Shown here: piece after piece, positions 45,901 to 56,408 of the stretch
How the letters are laid out: the number at the start of each line of letters is the position of its first letter
Position numbering within the stretch: position 1 is the stretch's first letter
Assembly (NCBI GenBank): GCA_030549495.1
Contig: JAUIRK010000673.1
Location: forward strand, 1 to 64,000
From: Nectonema munidae
Taxonomy: Eukaryota > Nematomorpha > Nectonematoida > Nectonematidae
Reading direction: 5' to 3'
DNA: 64,000 nt
The notes under the pieces: generated by a model
What the model saw: only the letters and a program-made list of their open reading frames with translations
Told to the model about the DNA's origin: nothing
Databases searched by the model: none
Made by a program: the position numbers and the translations under genes

Positions 45901-46480
45901 CTTATGAAACAGAAGGGTTAGCAATTTTGGCCGCTTGCAGCCATCTATTAGACAACATCGAAACATATCGTCACAACTTTAGTCACATCAATCTTTACAC
46001 AGACGCTCGAAACATCATTAACGATCTCAATCTCAATCATAAAATTCCGCTGTCATGTCATAGCATAGCTACCAAACTCACCCAACTCGCTCAACATTTC
46101 AACATCACCATCACCTGGTCTCCCGGACATTCTACATGCACCGAAAACAACATAGTAGATAAATTATCCAAAACATTAACATCGAACACAACCTTAACCA
46201 TTGTACCCTCTATCCTGCATCAAATCTTCAACACACACATCCATCCTTAACAATTGGTCATCCCTCAACATTTCTCCTCCCCTAATCAATTTTGCGATTA
46301 ATAATAAAAACATTTTTCTCGCACGCAACACAATTATATGGTTCTCTTTTCACTGCCTAACCTATGCTTACTTTTACAAATTCAAACTACACAACAACCC
46401 ACTTTGCCGTTTTGGGTGCACAGAAATAGAAACACCAATACACATCATCCTTCTATGCCCCATCTTTCAAAACATATGAA
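42949..46480 (+). pseudogene. LINE ORF2 (endonuclease, reverse transcriptase, RNase H)
   Basis: It starts MLNFLHINLNHSRNAW, the usual start of an APE-type endonuclease. Later endonuclease motifs are VIISADLNARSFLWDTKSN and SHIDLTITSF; the final SDH reads SHH. RT motifs: WKISKLVLIPKPNRN, TTFLDIDNAFNSAW (motif A Asp at 44,672) and QCYSDDILFTF (motif C, YSDD, 44,932-44,943). The longest intact stretch is 44,983-45,921. RNase H: FTDGSKSSHHATGAY (Asp 45,793), ETEGLAILAACSH (Glu 45,912), LYTDARNIINDL (Asp 46,002), WSPGHSTCTENNIVDKLSK (Asp 46,158). A terminal CRFGCTEIETPIHIILLCP follows. At least six frame changes or stops are present. Confidence 0.85.
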
Positions 46481-47054
46481 CCAAACTACTCAAATTCTGC
46501 CACTTATATTTCAATGGTATCCCCAACTCCATTTATGACTTTCTATATCACCCTTCAATTCTCCAAGAACTCTCAATCCTGATAAACACAATAGAACCAA
46601 TTCTTAAAGCACACCAAAATCTTATCCCTCCATCACCCAACTCCTAATTTCACATATCACCCCTTTTACAACACTTCTACATTTCCTTTCTTTTATTTTG
46701 CTCCTTTAGAACATAACAACTAATTCGATTTTCCGTCACATAGAAACAACCAAGCAAAGCCATCCAAATCATAGCAATACAGCAAGCATATCAGCCAACG
46801 CTGGAAACAGGGGCGCACATCCTCAAAATTATTGGGGAGGGGGGCGAATTTTTTTTTGCAATTTTGAAAATTAGTGGTCTGGAAATACCACGGGAAACCA
46901 AATATTCAAGCAATCCTTTAAAATTGAGTGTATTCAGCGCATACCTAATGTCCTAAATTTATAAAACTACTTTATATTTTTTTTACAAAATTGGTGAATT
47001 TAAATATTATACTTCCAGCGAAAATATTTTAATTAAATTTGCATATCGAATATA

Positions 47055-47611
47055 GTGCGCAGAAAAAATGCCCCCAATTAAAAAGTAGGAAAAAATGGCC
47101 TAATTAAAAAGTAGGAAAAAATGCCCCCAGTAAAAATGCCCCCGAAAAAAATGCCCCAATTTAAAATTAGGAAAAAATGCCCCAACACAAAAAATTATTA
47201 ATTAAAATTTTTAAAAAAGATATGTCAAATAAAGATTTTTTGTAAAAAAAAAAGTTAACTTTTCATCTAAAACATTTAAAATTTAATTAAAGTAAACTAA
47301 AAAACTCAGCATACGACAATTTTTTTTATAAAACAGCAAATATTTTTGGACTTTGTGTGTATCAGAACACTTTCTAAATATAATTTGTATTTTAACTGAT
47401 TTTAAGAACACATTCCCACAAATCTGTACCTTTGCTATTGTTTTCAAGAACTTTATAAAGAAAAAACCCTATAGATTAAGAAATTTTAGAAATTTAGCCT
47501 TTCAAAACGGTACCAAATAAAAATATTTATATAATTTAAAAAAATCATGAAAATCAAAAATTAGGGGGGATTTTTTTCTACTTTTAAATTGGGGCATTTT
47601 TACCTACAACC
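47055..47611. mobile_element. 557-bp inverted-repeat element nested in the hAT
   Basis: ATCGAATATA flanks both sides (47,045-47,054 and 47,612-47,621), a perfect 10-bp direct repeat. The termini read GTGCGCAGAAAAAATGCCCC and, complemented, GGTTGTAGGTAAAAATGCCC, continuing inward as an inverted repeat (AATTTAAAAGTAGAAAAAAA). Near the left end the motif AAAAATGCCCC is reiterated about five times. There is no coding capacity. The 9-10-bp duplication would fit a Mutator-like parent, but that is inference. Confidence 0.8.
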
Positions 47612-48094
47612 ATCGAATATACACTAGTTTAAAAAAATCCAAAAATGTTAGGGGGTGGAATAGGCTTTTCATTTGAAAAATGAAGTAGTCTACCAGGCAC
47701 ATTACAGGAATTGATGAAAGGATATTTGATTCATAGAGAAAACAAATAACTGAAGGTTGGGTAGTTTTATATGAGTGAATGTAGTCTAAAGGCAAAGAGT
47801 CTACTAGACACCCTGCAATGTTTATATGAAAAAATGTGATTGATTAAGGGGCAAGGTTTACTCAGCATCATTCAAAAATAGTTTAAAAGCTAAATTGATA
47901 CAAGCTACAAAAATCTACAAAAAGTAAAATAACTGTTAACATTTTGCAATAATTTGCCTTTTATAATAATTTTTAAGGAAAAAAAGTCTATCAGAAAAAG
48001 TTATAGAGCTTCAACAAAAACTAAAAAATTTTAGAGCATAACTTAAGTTTTTTGAAAACTAATTTGACGTATCCCCTACCTACAGCATACTCTA

Positions 48095-48240
48095 TAGATG
48101 ACATGGCAGGTTGGTTGAGATAATGGACATAGCACAAAAGCCTCTGGATTCGATTCCTCATCGATACGAATTTGTTCATAGTTTGACATAAGCGGTACAT
48201 CAGTGCCTTGTCAATGAAAATACACCCGCTGCATCTTACC
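48095..48240 (+). repeat. tRNA-like SINE remnant in the hAT
   Basis: GGCAGGTTGGTTGAGATAAT resembles an A box region, and CTCTGGATTCGATTCCTC contains a B box (GATTCGATTCC) about 40 bp downstream. No poly-A or target duplication is clear. It may be part of the hAT interior. Confidence 0.4.
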
Positions 48241-48477
48241 TTTTACTCAAAATTGAAAAATTTGCTACAAAATTAACATAAGAGAGAAAGGAAACAAAAT
48301 AAACTAATAAAGCAATTTTCACTATTTTAAAATGGAACCGTCTGTTCTCAGAATAATTTCAAAATAATAGGAGGCATAAATAATTAGAGTTTATTTGATA
48401 TTTTCAAGTTTTTATAAGCAGCAAAAGCCAATGTTTAAGTAGCTAGCCCTTATAATTAAAAAATTATTTAAACTAAC

Positions 48478-48798
48478 GGTCGACAGACATTTCGCCCATA
48501 GACAATTTGCCCCCTGACAAATTGTCTCATAGGCTATTAGTTTCATCCATCTTTGCTTATTATGTGTGTGTAAAATTATTAAAAAATTTTATATTCTTGT
48601 TTATTTTATCTCTATTAAATTATTTCAAATTAAACAATTTATCTCTTAATTTTTTAGAATTGTCCATGAGACAAAATGTCTTATGAAAATAACGGAGCGA
48701 ATTGTCCATGAAACAAAATGTCTTATGAAAATAATGGGGCGAATTGTCCATGGGACGAACTGTCTTATGAAAATAATGGGGCGAAATGTCCGAGGACC
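48478..48798. mobile_element. 321-bp inverted-repeat element (MITE) nested in the hAT
   Basis: AAACTAAC flanks both sides (48,470-48,477 and 48,799-48,806), a perfect 8-bp duplication. The termini are GGTCGACAGACATTTCGCCC and, complemented, GGTCCTCGGACATTTCGCCC (17 of 20 match). The right half holds three tandem 42-bp units (TTGTCCATGA...GGGGCGAA, from 48,660) built from the terminal word. There is no coding capacity; the minus-strand frame across it only translates the tandem unit. The parent superfamily is unknown: 8-bp duplications and GG ends are compatible with several. Confidence 0.88.
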
Positions 48799-49253
48799 AA
48801 ACTAACATAAATCAAAGTATACGAGAAAAGAAAATCATTGCGTTTTTTTGAATATTTCTATCTACAAATAAAATCAGTCATAAATAGATCAAGTACATTT
48901 TTAACAACTGAAACATTTTGTTTCGATATTATATTTTTATTATAATAATCAACAAATTTTCTTAAAAAAAGTGATAAAAAATATCGCTGCTCAAATAAAG
49001 CAAATAGAGTATTCTTGCTTTTAAAGTGAATAGATAATCAAAATATTCATAACCAAATAACTATTTAAAAAAATTTCTTGACTTGAAAAAATTAAATTTT
49101 CAAATGTTACAAAATGTAGCAAACGTAGTGATAAAGATTAAGTGACTTTTGTTGAAAAAAATTCTTAGCGCGAGTCTAACAATATTCATTGATATAAAAT
49201 TGTAACGATTGAAAATTATTTTAATTTAACTCTAAATGCAAATTAGACAGAAG

Positions 49254-49453
49254 GAGTGGTGTAGCCAAAAAAAAGTTGATAGAAGGAGCACAATTTAAAA
49301 ACAAAAAACTTGCGTAACATTATTTATACTTTCTTGATCCTTTCATTGGAGAAATTTTCAAAAACTTATATCGCATAAGTTGCATGGGGGCACCATGCGG
49401 TACATAGGAGTGTGGGCACGGTCCCTCATTCCCCAGCCTAGCTACGTCACTGG
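49254..49453. mobile_element. Possible 200-bp inverted-repeat element
   Basis: AGTGGTGTAGCCA at the left and, complemented, CCAGTGACGTAGCTAGG at the right are a familiar DNA-transposon end type (CAGTGgcGTAGC). No convincing target duplication is visible, so the boundaries are tentative. Confidence 0.35.
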
Positions 49454-49973
49454 AGAGAAGAGAGCTGAATGAGATAGGAGAGCTTAACAAAAGAAGAGGG
49501 CTTGAATGAAAGAAGAGAGCTTGAGTGAATGATTGAGTTTTAGCAGAGAAAGCGGAAGAGAAAAACAGAGGAGAGAGAAAGAGAAATAGAATCACAGTGA
49601 CAGAAGATGAGAAAATCTAGTGGATCATCAACATGTGTTTGCTAAAAATACTACGAGACACTGTGATAAACATTGTTTACTTATTGTGTGCATATTGAAG
49701 CAATGGATTATTATTATTATATAGCTCTCACGTATCGTCTGTAAAATATGTTCGATAGGAATTTCAGAGCAGCTTGGCATGATGTTTGATTGATTCGAAA
49801 GTCTGCATTCATGTTTTATGAACAAGCAGCAACTCTTACTTATAGAAAATTATTGGGGGCGAAGGTCATTTTCGCCCCCTCCCCCCCCCCCTCGCCCCTC
49901 TCCCGGATGTGCGCCCCTGGCTGGAAAGTGCTTAGAGATTTCCCTCACTCACTCACTCACTCGCATTGACATT

Positions 49974-50570
49974 TTAATCCTTATCGAGATAACAAAAATG
50001 GTTCACAATTATAAAAATTTTTAATTCTTATCATCAGAATGAGGTCCTTGACATAACTTTATAGATTAAGATGATATTTTTCTGAATAAGAAACTTGAGA
50101 TTTATATGTATGTCAAGTTTCATGTTCAAAATTTGTATGTTACTGTTTCAAATCTCTATTTTTAATAAAACAAGATTCTTTATTAAAGTTTTTTTAATTT
50201 ATAAATTTTGTATTAGATTTCTAAAAATTGATACCTCTATTGATAATTTTTAAACAAGTTTTATTAAATTATTTTTTAATAGATTTCTATAATCTAAATT
50301 ATTGGTTTATAAATTTTATTTTTCTAAACTCTATTACTTTAAAATTTTAATTTTTAAGGATTAAGAGATTTCAATAGATTTAAATCTATTTTTTTTATAA
50401 ATAGATCTTTTTACTTTTGATATGGTTTTTTAAATTTTATATAGATTACATATAATTTATTTTTAATGATATCTAATTTTCTAATTCTATAGATTTAGTA
50501 CGAATCTATTTTTAATTTAAATAAATAGATCTTTCTACAATGTTTTTAGATTTTATCTACTAAATTGTCG
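49974..50570. other. No gene seen
   Basis: AT-rich host sequence 3' of the LINE, with many ATAGATTT words (50,280-50,540). No gene or element end is seen. Confidence 0.5.
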
Positions 50571-51310
50571 CGTATTAATGATCTTTACGTGTACTAAGGA
50601 TGATTTTCGACGATATAAACGATTATTAGAGGTACTAATGATGTTTACAGTGGTACAAATGATCTATATGGGTACTAATGATCTTTATGGGTACTAATGA
50701 TCTTTACGGGTTCCTTAAGTAGATCTATTATCCCGGTACCGATGATCTTTGAAAACACGTAGAATCATGGGGGTACCAATTATCTTTAAGAGGACCTAGA
50801 ATCAAGGGGGTACCAAGGATCTTTCACAGGACCTAGAATCACAGTACCAATGATCTTTAACAGGACCAAATTAAGGGGGTACCAATGATCTTTATCAGGC
50901 CCTAGAATCACAGTACCAATTATCTTTAACAGGACCTAGAATCACGGTGGTACCAATGATCTTTAACAGGATCTAGAATCAGAGTACCAACGATCTTTAA
51001 CAGGACCTAGAATCACGAGGTACCAATGATCTTTAACAGGACCTAGAATCACGGGGGTACTAATGATTTTTCACAGGACCTAGAATCACGGGATACCAAT
51101 GATCTTTCACAGGATCTAGAATCAGGGGGTACCAATGATCTTTCACAGGACCTAAAATCACGGGGGTGCCAATGATCTTTAACAGGATCTAGAATCACGG
51201 GAGTACCAATGATGTTTAACAGGACCTAGATTAAAGGTACCAACGATCTTTAAGTGGACTTAGAATCCTACGTCTCGAGCGAAGCGAGAGACAAACCGGC
51301 TTATCCTAGT
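50570..51310. repeat. 36-bp-type minisatellite, about 18 units
   Basis: Units follow the pattern GGTACCAATGATCTTTAACA then GGACCTAGAATCACGGG, 33-38 bp long. They are preceded by shorter units (GTACTAATGATCTTTATGG) at 50,630-50,710. Nearly every unit keeps GATCTTT, AGAATCA and GGTACC-like cores while the number of G residues varies. The right edge is GC-rich (GTCTCGAGCGAAGCGAGAG, a near-palindrome). It shares GATCATTGGTA and CTCGCTTCGCT with the 29.2-kb minisatellite on the opposite strand. Confidence 0.9.
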
Positions 51311-51890
51311 TTTAGATAATAAATGTTTTGTTTTAGATTCTAAGTTACAGTAAAACGATAAAGAACCTACTAGATAAAGGAGAAATTTACAAAGAATTCG
51401 ACAAATTTGTTGAGGAAATGGCTTATCATCTTTCATTGAATAATATAAATAATAAAACTTCTTACTATGATTTTTTTTGAATATTTTTTTATAAATATCT
51501 CGTGCTTTTTTTGGCTAATTTTAATGATTTCAATTTTTTGTTAGTATGGCTGAACTGCTTAATGGCACTCAAGATTAGTTCGATGGAATGAATTATAAAA
51601 TTATTCACAAACTTAATATTTCATGATCCTTTTTTTGTTATTAAAAACTTGTTGTGAATAAACAAAAATTTTTATAGGCAACGGCGATACAGACAAAAAT
51701 GAAGAGTAGTATAGCAAAGCAGTCATACTACCAAAAAAGATCCCATAACTTTTGTAAAATGTCTAAGAAATGAAGGTCAAAATATTCAATTAAAACACAA
51801 AATACTTAATTGATATGTGCTTAGAACCTCATTACAACATTTTAGAAAACTTTTTATCAAAACGGAATATTTTGGAACACGTAAAATTTA
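51310..51890. other. No gene seen
   Basis: AT-rich, with no coding frame or repeat structure. Confidence 0.45.
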
Positions 51891-51894
51891 AACA

Positions 51895-52560
51895 TTTTTT
51901 TTCGGGACGCGTTTAGATAAAAAGTGTTTCTAAAAACGGACACTTTTTGTGTTTAAAAATGCGTTTATAATTTAAACAGATTTTTGAAATTCAATGATAT
52001 CATTTTAAAATTTCGTTACACAGTTTTGGAATGCAAATACATCCTTATACAATTCCAATAAACCCTTTTGGTATTCAAATTCACCCTTTTGCATTCCGTT
52101 ACACGTGTTTTTAAATTCAATTACATGTTACAATTTAATACATCCTTTTAAAATTGTTACATCCCTTTGGAATTCAAGTATTGCAATTCCGTTACACTCT
52201 TTTGCAAAAAATGCTTATAAATAAAATGGTTGAAATGCATAAAACAAAATTTATTGAAAAGAATTTATACCTTTTTCAGTTTAAATTTATTTTTTTAATT
52301 CTTATCATCTGATTTTTTAAAACAATATTTATATCAATAGTGACCTAGACAATATCTACAAAAAATTATACTAAAACCCAGTTATTTTTTACATAAATTT
52401 GTTTATAATTTTTTTCAATATAATTTGATTCTCAATAACTAATATTTCTTTTAAATAATATATAAATTTTAAAAAATTAAAAAAAAGAATTGCACAAAGG
52501 TGTAATGGAATTGCAAAAGGGTGTAACGGAATTGGAAAAGCGTAAAATTTTATCTTAAAA
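51895..52560. repeat. Second block of 20-25-bp words with inverted end
   Basis: GTTTAAA-rich sequence (51,895-51,990) is followed by CATCCTTTTGCAATTC-type words (51,980-52,210), as at 39.7-40.99 kb. After an AT-rich middle, TGTAATGGAATTGCAAAAGG and GTGTAACGGAATTGG (52,498-52,545) carry the same word in reverse orientation. The whole could be a foldback-type element bounded by inverted repeats. Confidence 0.5.
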
Positions 52561-52859
52561 AAATGTTTGCGTAAGTTTTTTAAAAAGTTTCAAATTTGAA
52601 CATTGAAAAACTATTTTTGAATCTTTTATTATATATACTAATTTATTTTGTTAGGAAGAATAATTTTTAGAAAAATAGCAGTCAACGTGTTAAAAAAGTT
52701 TATTCCTCATAAAAAAGAAGCTATTCTGAAGGGTTGTGATTTAATTCAAAATAAGCGAATAAGCTAAATATGATTACAAAAAAGAAACAAATTTCATTTA
52801 AAAAAAGTTTGTAAACTGTGAGAACGTTTTCTGTAATATGATACTTTAACATTTTTTAA

Positions 52860-54390
52860 GCAAATTTCTCTCCTAATCTTGAAGCTAACATTTTGCTTTT
52901 TTCTCTATTCAAGTTTAGATCCCTTATTAAATCACTTAAAGCGTTTTGTGTAAAAAGTTATGGTTTTTCATTCAATTTATAACCTGAGGCTATGTATTCA
53001 GAGTGTGTTTCTACCGTACTCCTTTCTTCTACGTCATTTGAGTCACTCAAGCAGAGAAGGTTTTTGTCGTATTGAAATAGAACATGAATGTTTAATTGGA
53101 CAAGAAGCTGATTTCAAATCAGGATATTATATTTTTTGTTTGAATCCCAGTGAAAAAAGTGAAAAATTAGCTTTTTGCACCTAAACCTAATTCATATTAG
53201 TTTAAAAAAGCTATATTAGTTAACTTAGTTTAAAAAAAGGATTCTTTTTCATTTTTGGAGCTTTATTTTGATAAATTGATCTTTCTCAATTATAATGTTG
53301 AATGGTTTAGTTCCTAAATATTTTAATGTATATGAAATAAAAAGTTTATTTAAATGTAAGCTCATAAAACTCATAAGTATGCAAGTGAGGATTGATAAAT
53401 GGTTCAAAAACTTGGAAGCTAAAACTAATTAATTTTTTATTAAATGTTGCTGAACTTTTATACAAATCTTCAATTTTTTAAGAATCAAGGTTTTGTAGGA
53501 TGTAATTCAAAGCGTGCAGCGTTGAAAAATGAAGATTTTAACATTTGCCTAGTTTTTTTGAATTATTTCTTCGTATCTTTAAGACCTGACACCACTTATT
53601 TAAAAAAATTCAGAAATCTGAGTCAATCAAAAATTATTTACATGCATTTAAAATATCAAATAAAATGCTTAAAATTTTATATTCTTGTGTAAAAAGTAAT
53701 TTGGACAAATGTCTTTGGACAATGTTTCTATTGATGTATAATTGAAATTATAAAAAGTATTGTTACATCTTGTTAGAAAAAGTTCATTTTCTGTCATTTA
53801 GTTCATCTCAAATTTTATTCAAAATTTTTCGCTGTTAAATGTCGATAATTTTGTTTTTAGTAATTATAAAGTTAATAATTAATTTTCTTGTTTTAAGATC
53901 TACAATTAAAATGTATTTTAGGCTAATTTTTTTATCCTATCAATAAAATCACTTTTCACAAAATATGCGTTGAGTCAAGCATGCAAATTATATTTATTTA
54001 AATTTACATCACAGTGGGAACAATAATAAATGAAAAATCACTTTATTAAATAAATAATACAAATTCAAAATACTAGTTAATTGCTGGTGTTTTTAAAGCA
54101 TATAATTCAAATGTTGCTGCCATCATTGTGTGGTTTGATGTTTCAATTTTAGACATTAATCTTCTTGTTTCTTTTGAAATTAATCTTAACTTTTTATTAA
54201 ATTAATAATTTGCATACGGTTTGTCAGCAAATAAAGGAAAAAGGCATATAACTTCAAGGGATGATTTAGATCTTTCAGCAAGTCAATTTATTGGAAATGG
54301 AGAAAGGTCTCAATCTACTTCTTTTGGTAAAAAGCCTTAATTTTATATTGTAATATTTGTAAATTGTAAACTAGATATATTTACTCGAAT
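52860..54390. other. Unassigned stretch with short open frames
   Basis: Open frames at 52,960-53,184 (SREGFCRIEIEHECLIGQEA) and 53,444-53,692 are not recognised. The lead-in TTTCTCTCCTAATCTTGAAG resembles the start of the fragment at 35,140, so decayed repeat protein is possible. No gene is supported. Confidence 0.3.
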
Positions 54391-54398
54391 AAAATCAA

Positions 54399-55600
54399 AA
54401 CATAATACTGTCGCTTTACGGACTATGGACATTTTTGTCCACATTGTTTTTCAAAGTAGTTTTTTGAAAAATTTCATTTTAGAAACCATGTTAAAAATTA
54501 TTTTGTAAACAAATAAATTCTTTGATTTTGATGAAAAAACTCTGAATTTTTTTTATTTTACTAAAATTTTGATGAAAAAAAAGAATAGATGGCGTTAAAA
54601 AATGTTCAAAACAATGATCGCATATTATCATCTTGCTGTGGATTTGACAATGAAACTTTTCACATTTAAGGCATTTTTTAGAAACTTTTTTACGTTTGAT
54701 AGTACAAATTGAACACATTGATCTTTTTGATGTAGAAGTTTAAGTTTGGCTCTCCAGCGATGAAAACCCATAGAACGACAACACTTTTTACATTAGAATG
54801 TATTTCAGAAGTCAAAGATCTTATTCTCATAGACTCTTCAGCCATGAAAAGAGATAACTTTTTTAAAAAGAGATTCCTTCCACTTTGTTTCGTGGACACA
54901 AAGTCATCAGGAGAATTGAATTTAGCAATTACCAAAGCATTTAATGCGCTCATATCAAGGTAGTTGCAGAAAACCGCGTGTGTCCATCGCCTGTTTGGCT
55001 TATATGACCTGTAAGCTTTTAACATCAACGCCTCCTTTAAATTCATTATATGATAATAAACTTTGAGGCTTCGAATGAATGTTACTTGTTCTTGCACTTC
55101 TGTGTTGTGAAGATAAAATATACACTACTTTGAAGTTTCTCGTTGCATGCTTTCTTGGAATATAGGCAGTCAATGAACAAATATTGGTATATATCTTTCT
55201 ACTTTCACATTCGCATAATTTTAACTTTTTCAGATAGGGTGGTCTGAATAAGTGAGGAACGAATCTTTTAATCGTCATGACTGTCCCGCATAATGACATT
55301 TTTTGTTTAAAACTAGGTTGCTAGCTTGTGACTGGTGAAAAAACTTTCTAGACGTGACTGGTTTTCAAATTTCAGTAGAAAAGCCCAGACTAGTTTTCTT
55401 ATTGATAGATGGCGTTAAATATTTTTTGAATTTGGTTCGATAAATCTGAGATTTCGAAGGTTTTATTCTTAACTATCACAAAATTTAGCAAATCAATTTA
55501 TTATCTTTTGTCAAATAAAACTCAAAAAATTATGGAATTAAATTTTTTTTTAATATGGACAAAAATGTCATAGATTATGTCAACGGTGCTATAACAAAAT
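54399..55600 (-). mobile_element. piggyBac element remnant, internally shortened
   Basis: Both ends carry a related motif. ATGGACATTTTTGTCCA at 54,425 is itself a perfect hairpin. Its counterpart, complemented, near 55,556 is ATGACATTTTTGTCCA, preceded by loosely similar sequence (ACTGTCGCTTTACGG against AGCACCGTTGACATAA). The span is about 1.2 kb, half the usual length, so an internal deletion is likely. A TTAA lies just beyond the right end (about 55,611) but a matching left one was not confirmed. Confidence 0.6.
54491..55299 (-). pseudogene. piggyBac transposase, C-terminal half
   Basis: In order: IPRKHATRNFKVVYILSSQH, SKPQSLLSYNEFKGGVD (the family's conserved YNxxKGGVD with the third catalytic-region Asp), AYRSYKPNRRWTHAVFCNYL then DMSALNALVIAKF (equivalent to R.T.RWP...F..LD.S..NA), and a terminal Cys-rich domain MCSICTIKRKKVSKKCLKCE then KFHCQIHSKMIICDHC. 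The Cys/His order is C5HC2, as in piggyBac. At least two frame changes separate the pieces and the N-terminal half is missing. Confidence 0.8.
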
Positions 55601-55839
55601 CATCTGTACCATTAAAAAAAAACTTTGAATATATCAAAATCCTAGGGACAACATTTAGGGATGGACTCAAATTCCAGGGGTAGATTGTTCCTAACCTAGC
55701 ATGCCCTAAATTATGTATATCTTTCTTAACCGTTTTAACATGTATCAAATATTATTTATTAATAATAATATATAAGATATTGCATGCCTTCTAACGCTTC
55801 TATTTTTGTAGCATATACCTTTTATAATCATATTCTTTT

Positions 55840-56220
55840 ATTTAGGAACAAGCTACATTCCGTCGTGCCGGTTTTTTACCCTGGTTTTCTTCCTCTGAAG
55901 AATTCAAAGGTTTTTACGGTTAGGTAGTGCTCTAGCGACCCGATTCTACGTGGTTAGTAATCAAGCTATCACTAGACATTAAGTTTGTTTCCCTAATTGG
56001 GAGCCGTCGCGTTAGGATAGTATCGATCTCTCAGCTGTATTTATATATTGTAACATAAATTTTTGTAAAATATATATAACAAGGTATAGCTATGCAGTAA
56101 TAAGGGCCGGTAGGTGTTTAGTGGGATGAAAAGTCCAAGTAGACCTGGACTCAGCATTCCGGGCGGGCCACGATATCCGAAAGGATGGGTGCAAACGCCA
56201 CAAACAACTTAACTTAATTT
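55840..56220. other. GC-richer unclassified block
   Basis: This stands out from AT-rich flanks (GGGAGCCGTCGCGTTAGG; GGGCCGGTAGGTGTTTAGTG; GGGCGGGCCACGATATCC). No frame stays open long and no terminal repeats are seen. It could be the 3' untranslated end of a LINE or a SINE body; I cannot tell. Confidence 0.35.
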
Positions 56221-56408
56221 AATATATCAAACTTACTGGCTTCCAATTCCATTGATGTCATGATTTTTGAAAAAAAAAATTTCAGCATGCTTTTTATAGA
56301 AAATAAAAATATCATTTTTTAGCTGCAGCAATTTTAGAAACCTATTGTTGGTGCTAAGTTTGATGTAGACTTTGCTAGGGCAATCGTACATACATAAGAA
56401 TATATGCT

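Larger units (their letters stand above)
46808..49919. mobile_element. Non-autonomous hAT element inserted in the LINE 3' part
   Basis: The termini are CAGGGGCGCACATCC and its exact complement, typical hAT ends. They are flanked on both sides by GCTGGAAA (46,800-46,807 and 49,920-49,927), a perfect 8-bp duplication. No transposase is present in 3.1 kb. Two smaller elements are nested inside; without them it is about 2.2 kb. Near the right end are runs of C that make a GC-rich tip. Its perfect duplication inside a decayed LINE suggests it inserted later than the LINE. Confidence 0.9.
41620..49960 (+). mobile_element. Full-length I-type LINE, interrupted by a hAT element
   Basis: TCGCATTGACATT flanks the element at 41,607-41,619 and 49,961-49,973, a 13-bp target duplication. 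The 3' end is a short tandem ACTC tail just before the right copy. Without the hAT insertion (3,120 bp with its duplication) the LINE is about 5.2 kb. It has a 5' leader of about 270 bp, an ORF1 with zinc knuckles, an overlapping ORF2 (endonuclease, reverse transcriptase, RNase H, terminal CCHC), and a 3' untranslated part. The coding strand is rich in C and A and poor in G, unlike the flanks. RNase H plus three ORF1 knuckles points to the I group. It carries several frameshifts and stops, so it is inactive, but structurally complete. Confidence 0.85.

Noticed and set aside
48620-48808. Minus-strand open frame with a repeated YFHKTxxxMDNS motif
   Set aside because: The 14-residue repeat is only the translation of three tandem 42-bp units inside a MITE.
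49320-49595. Minus-strand 91-codon frame
   Set aside because: Ser/Phe/Leu-rich translation of a GAGA-rich purine tract inside the hAT element; no protein features.
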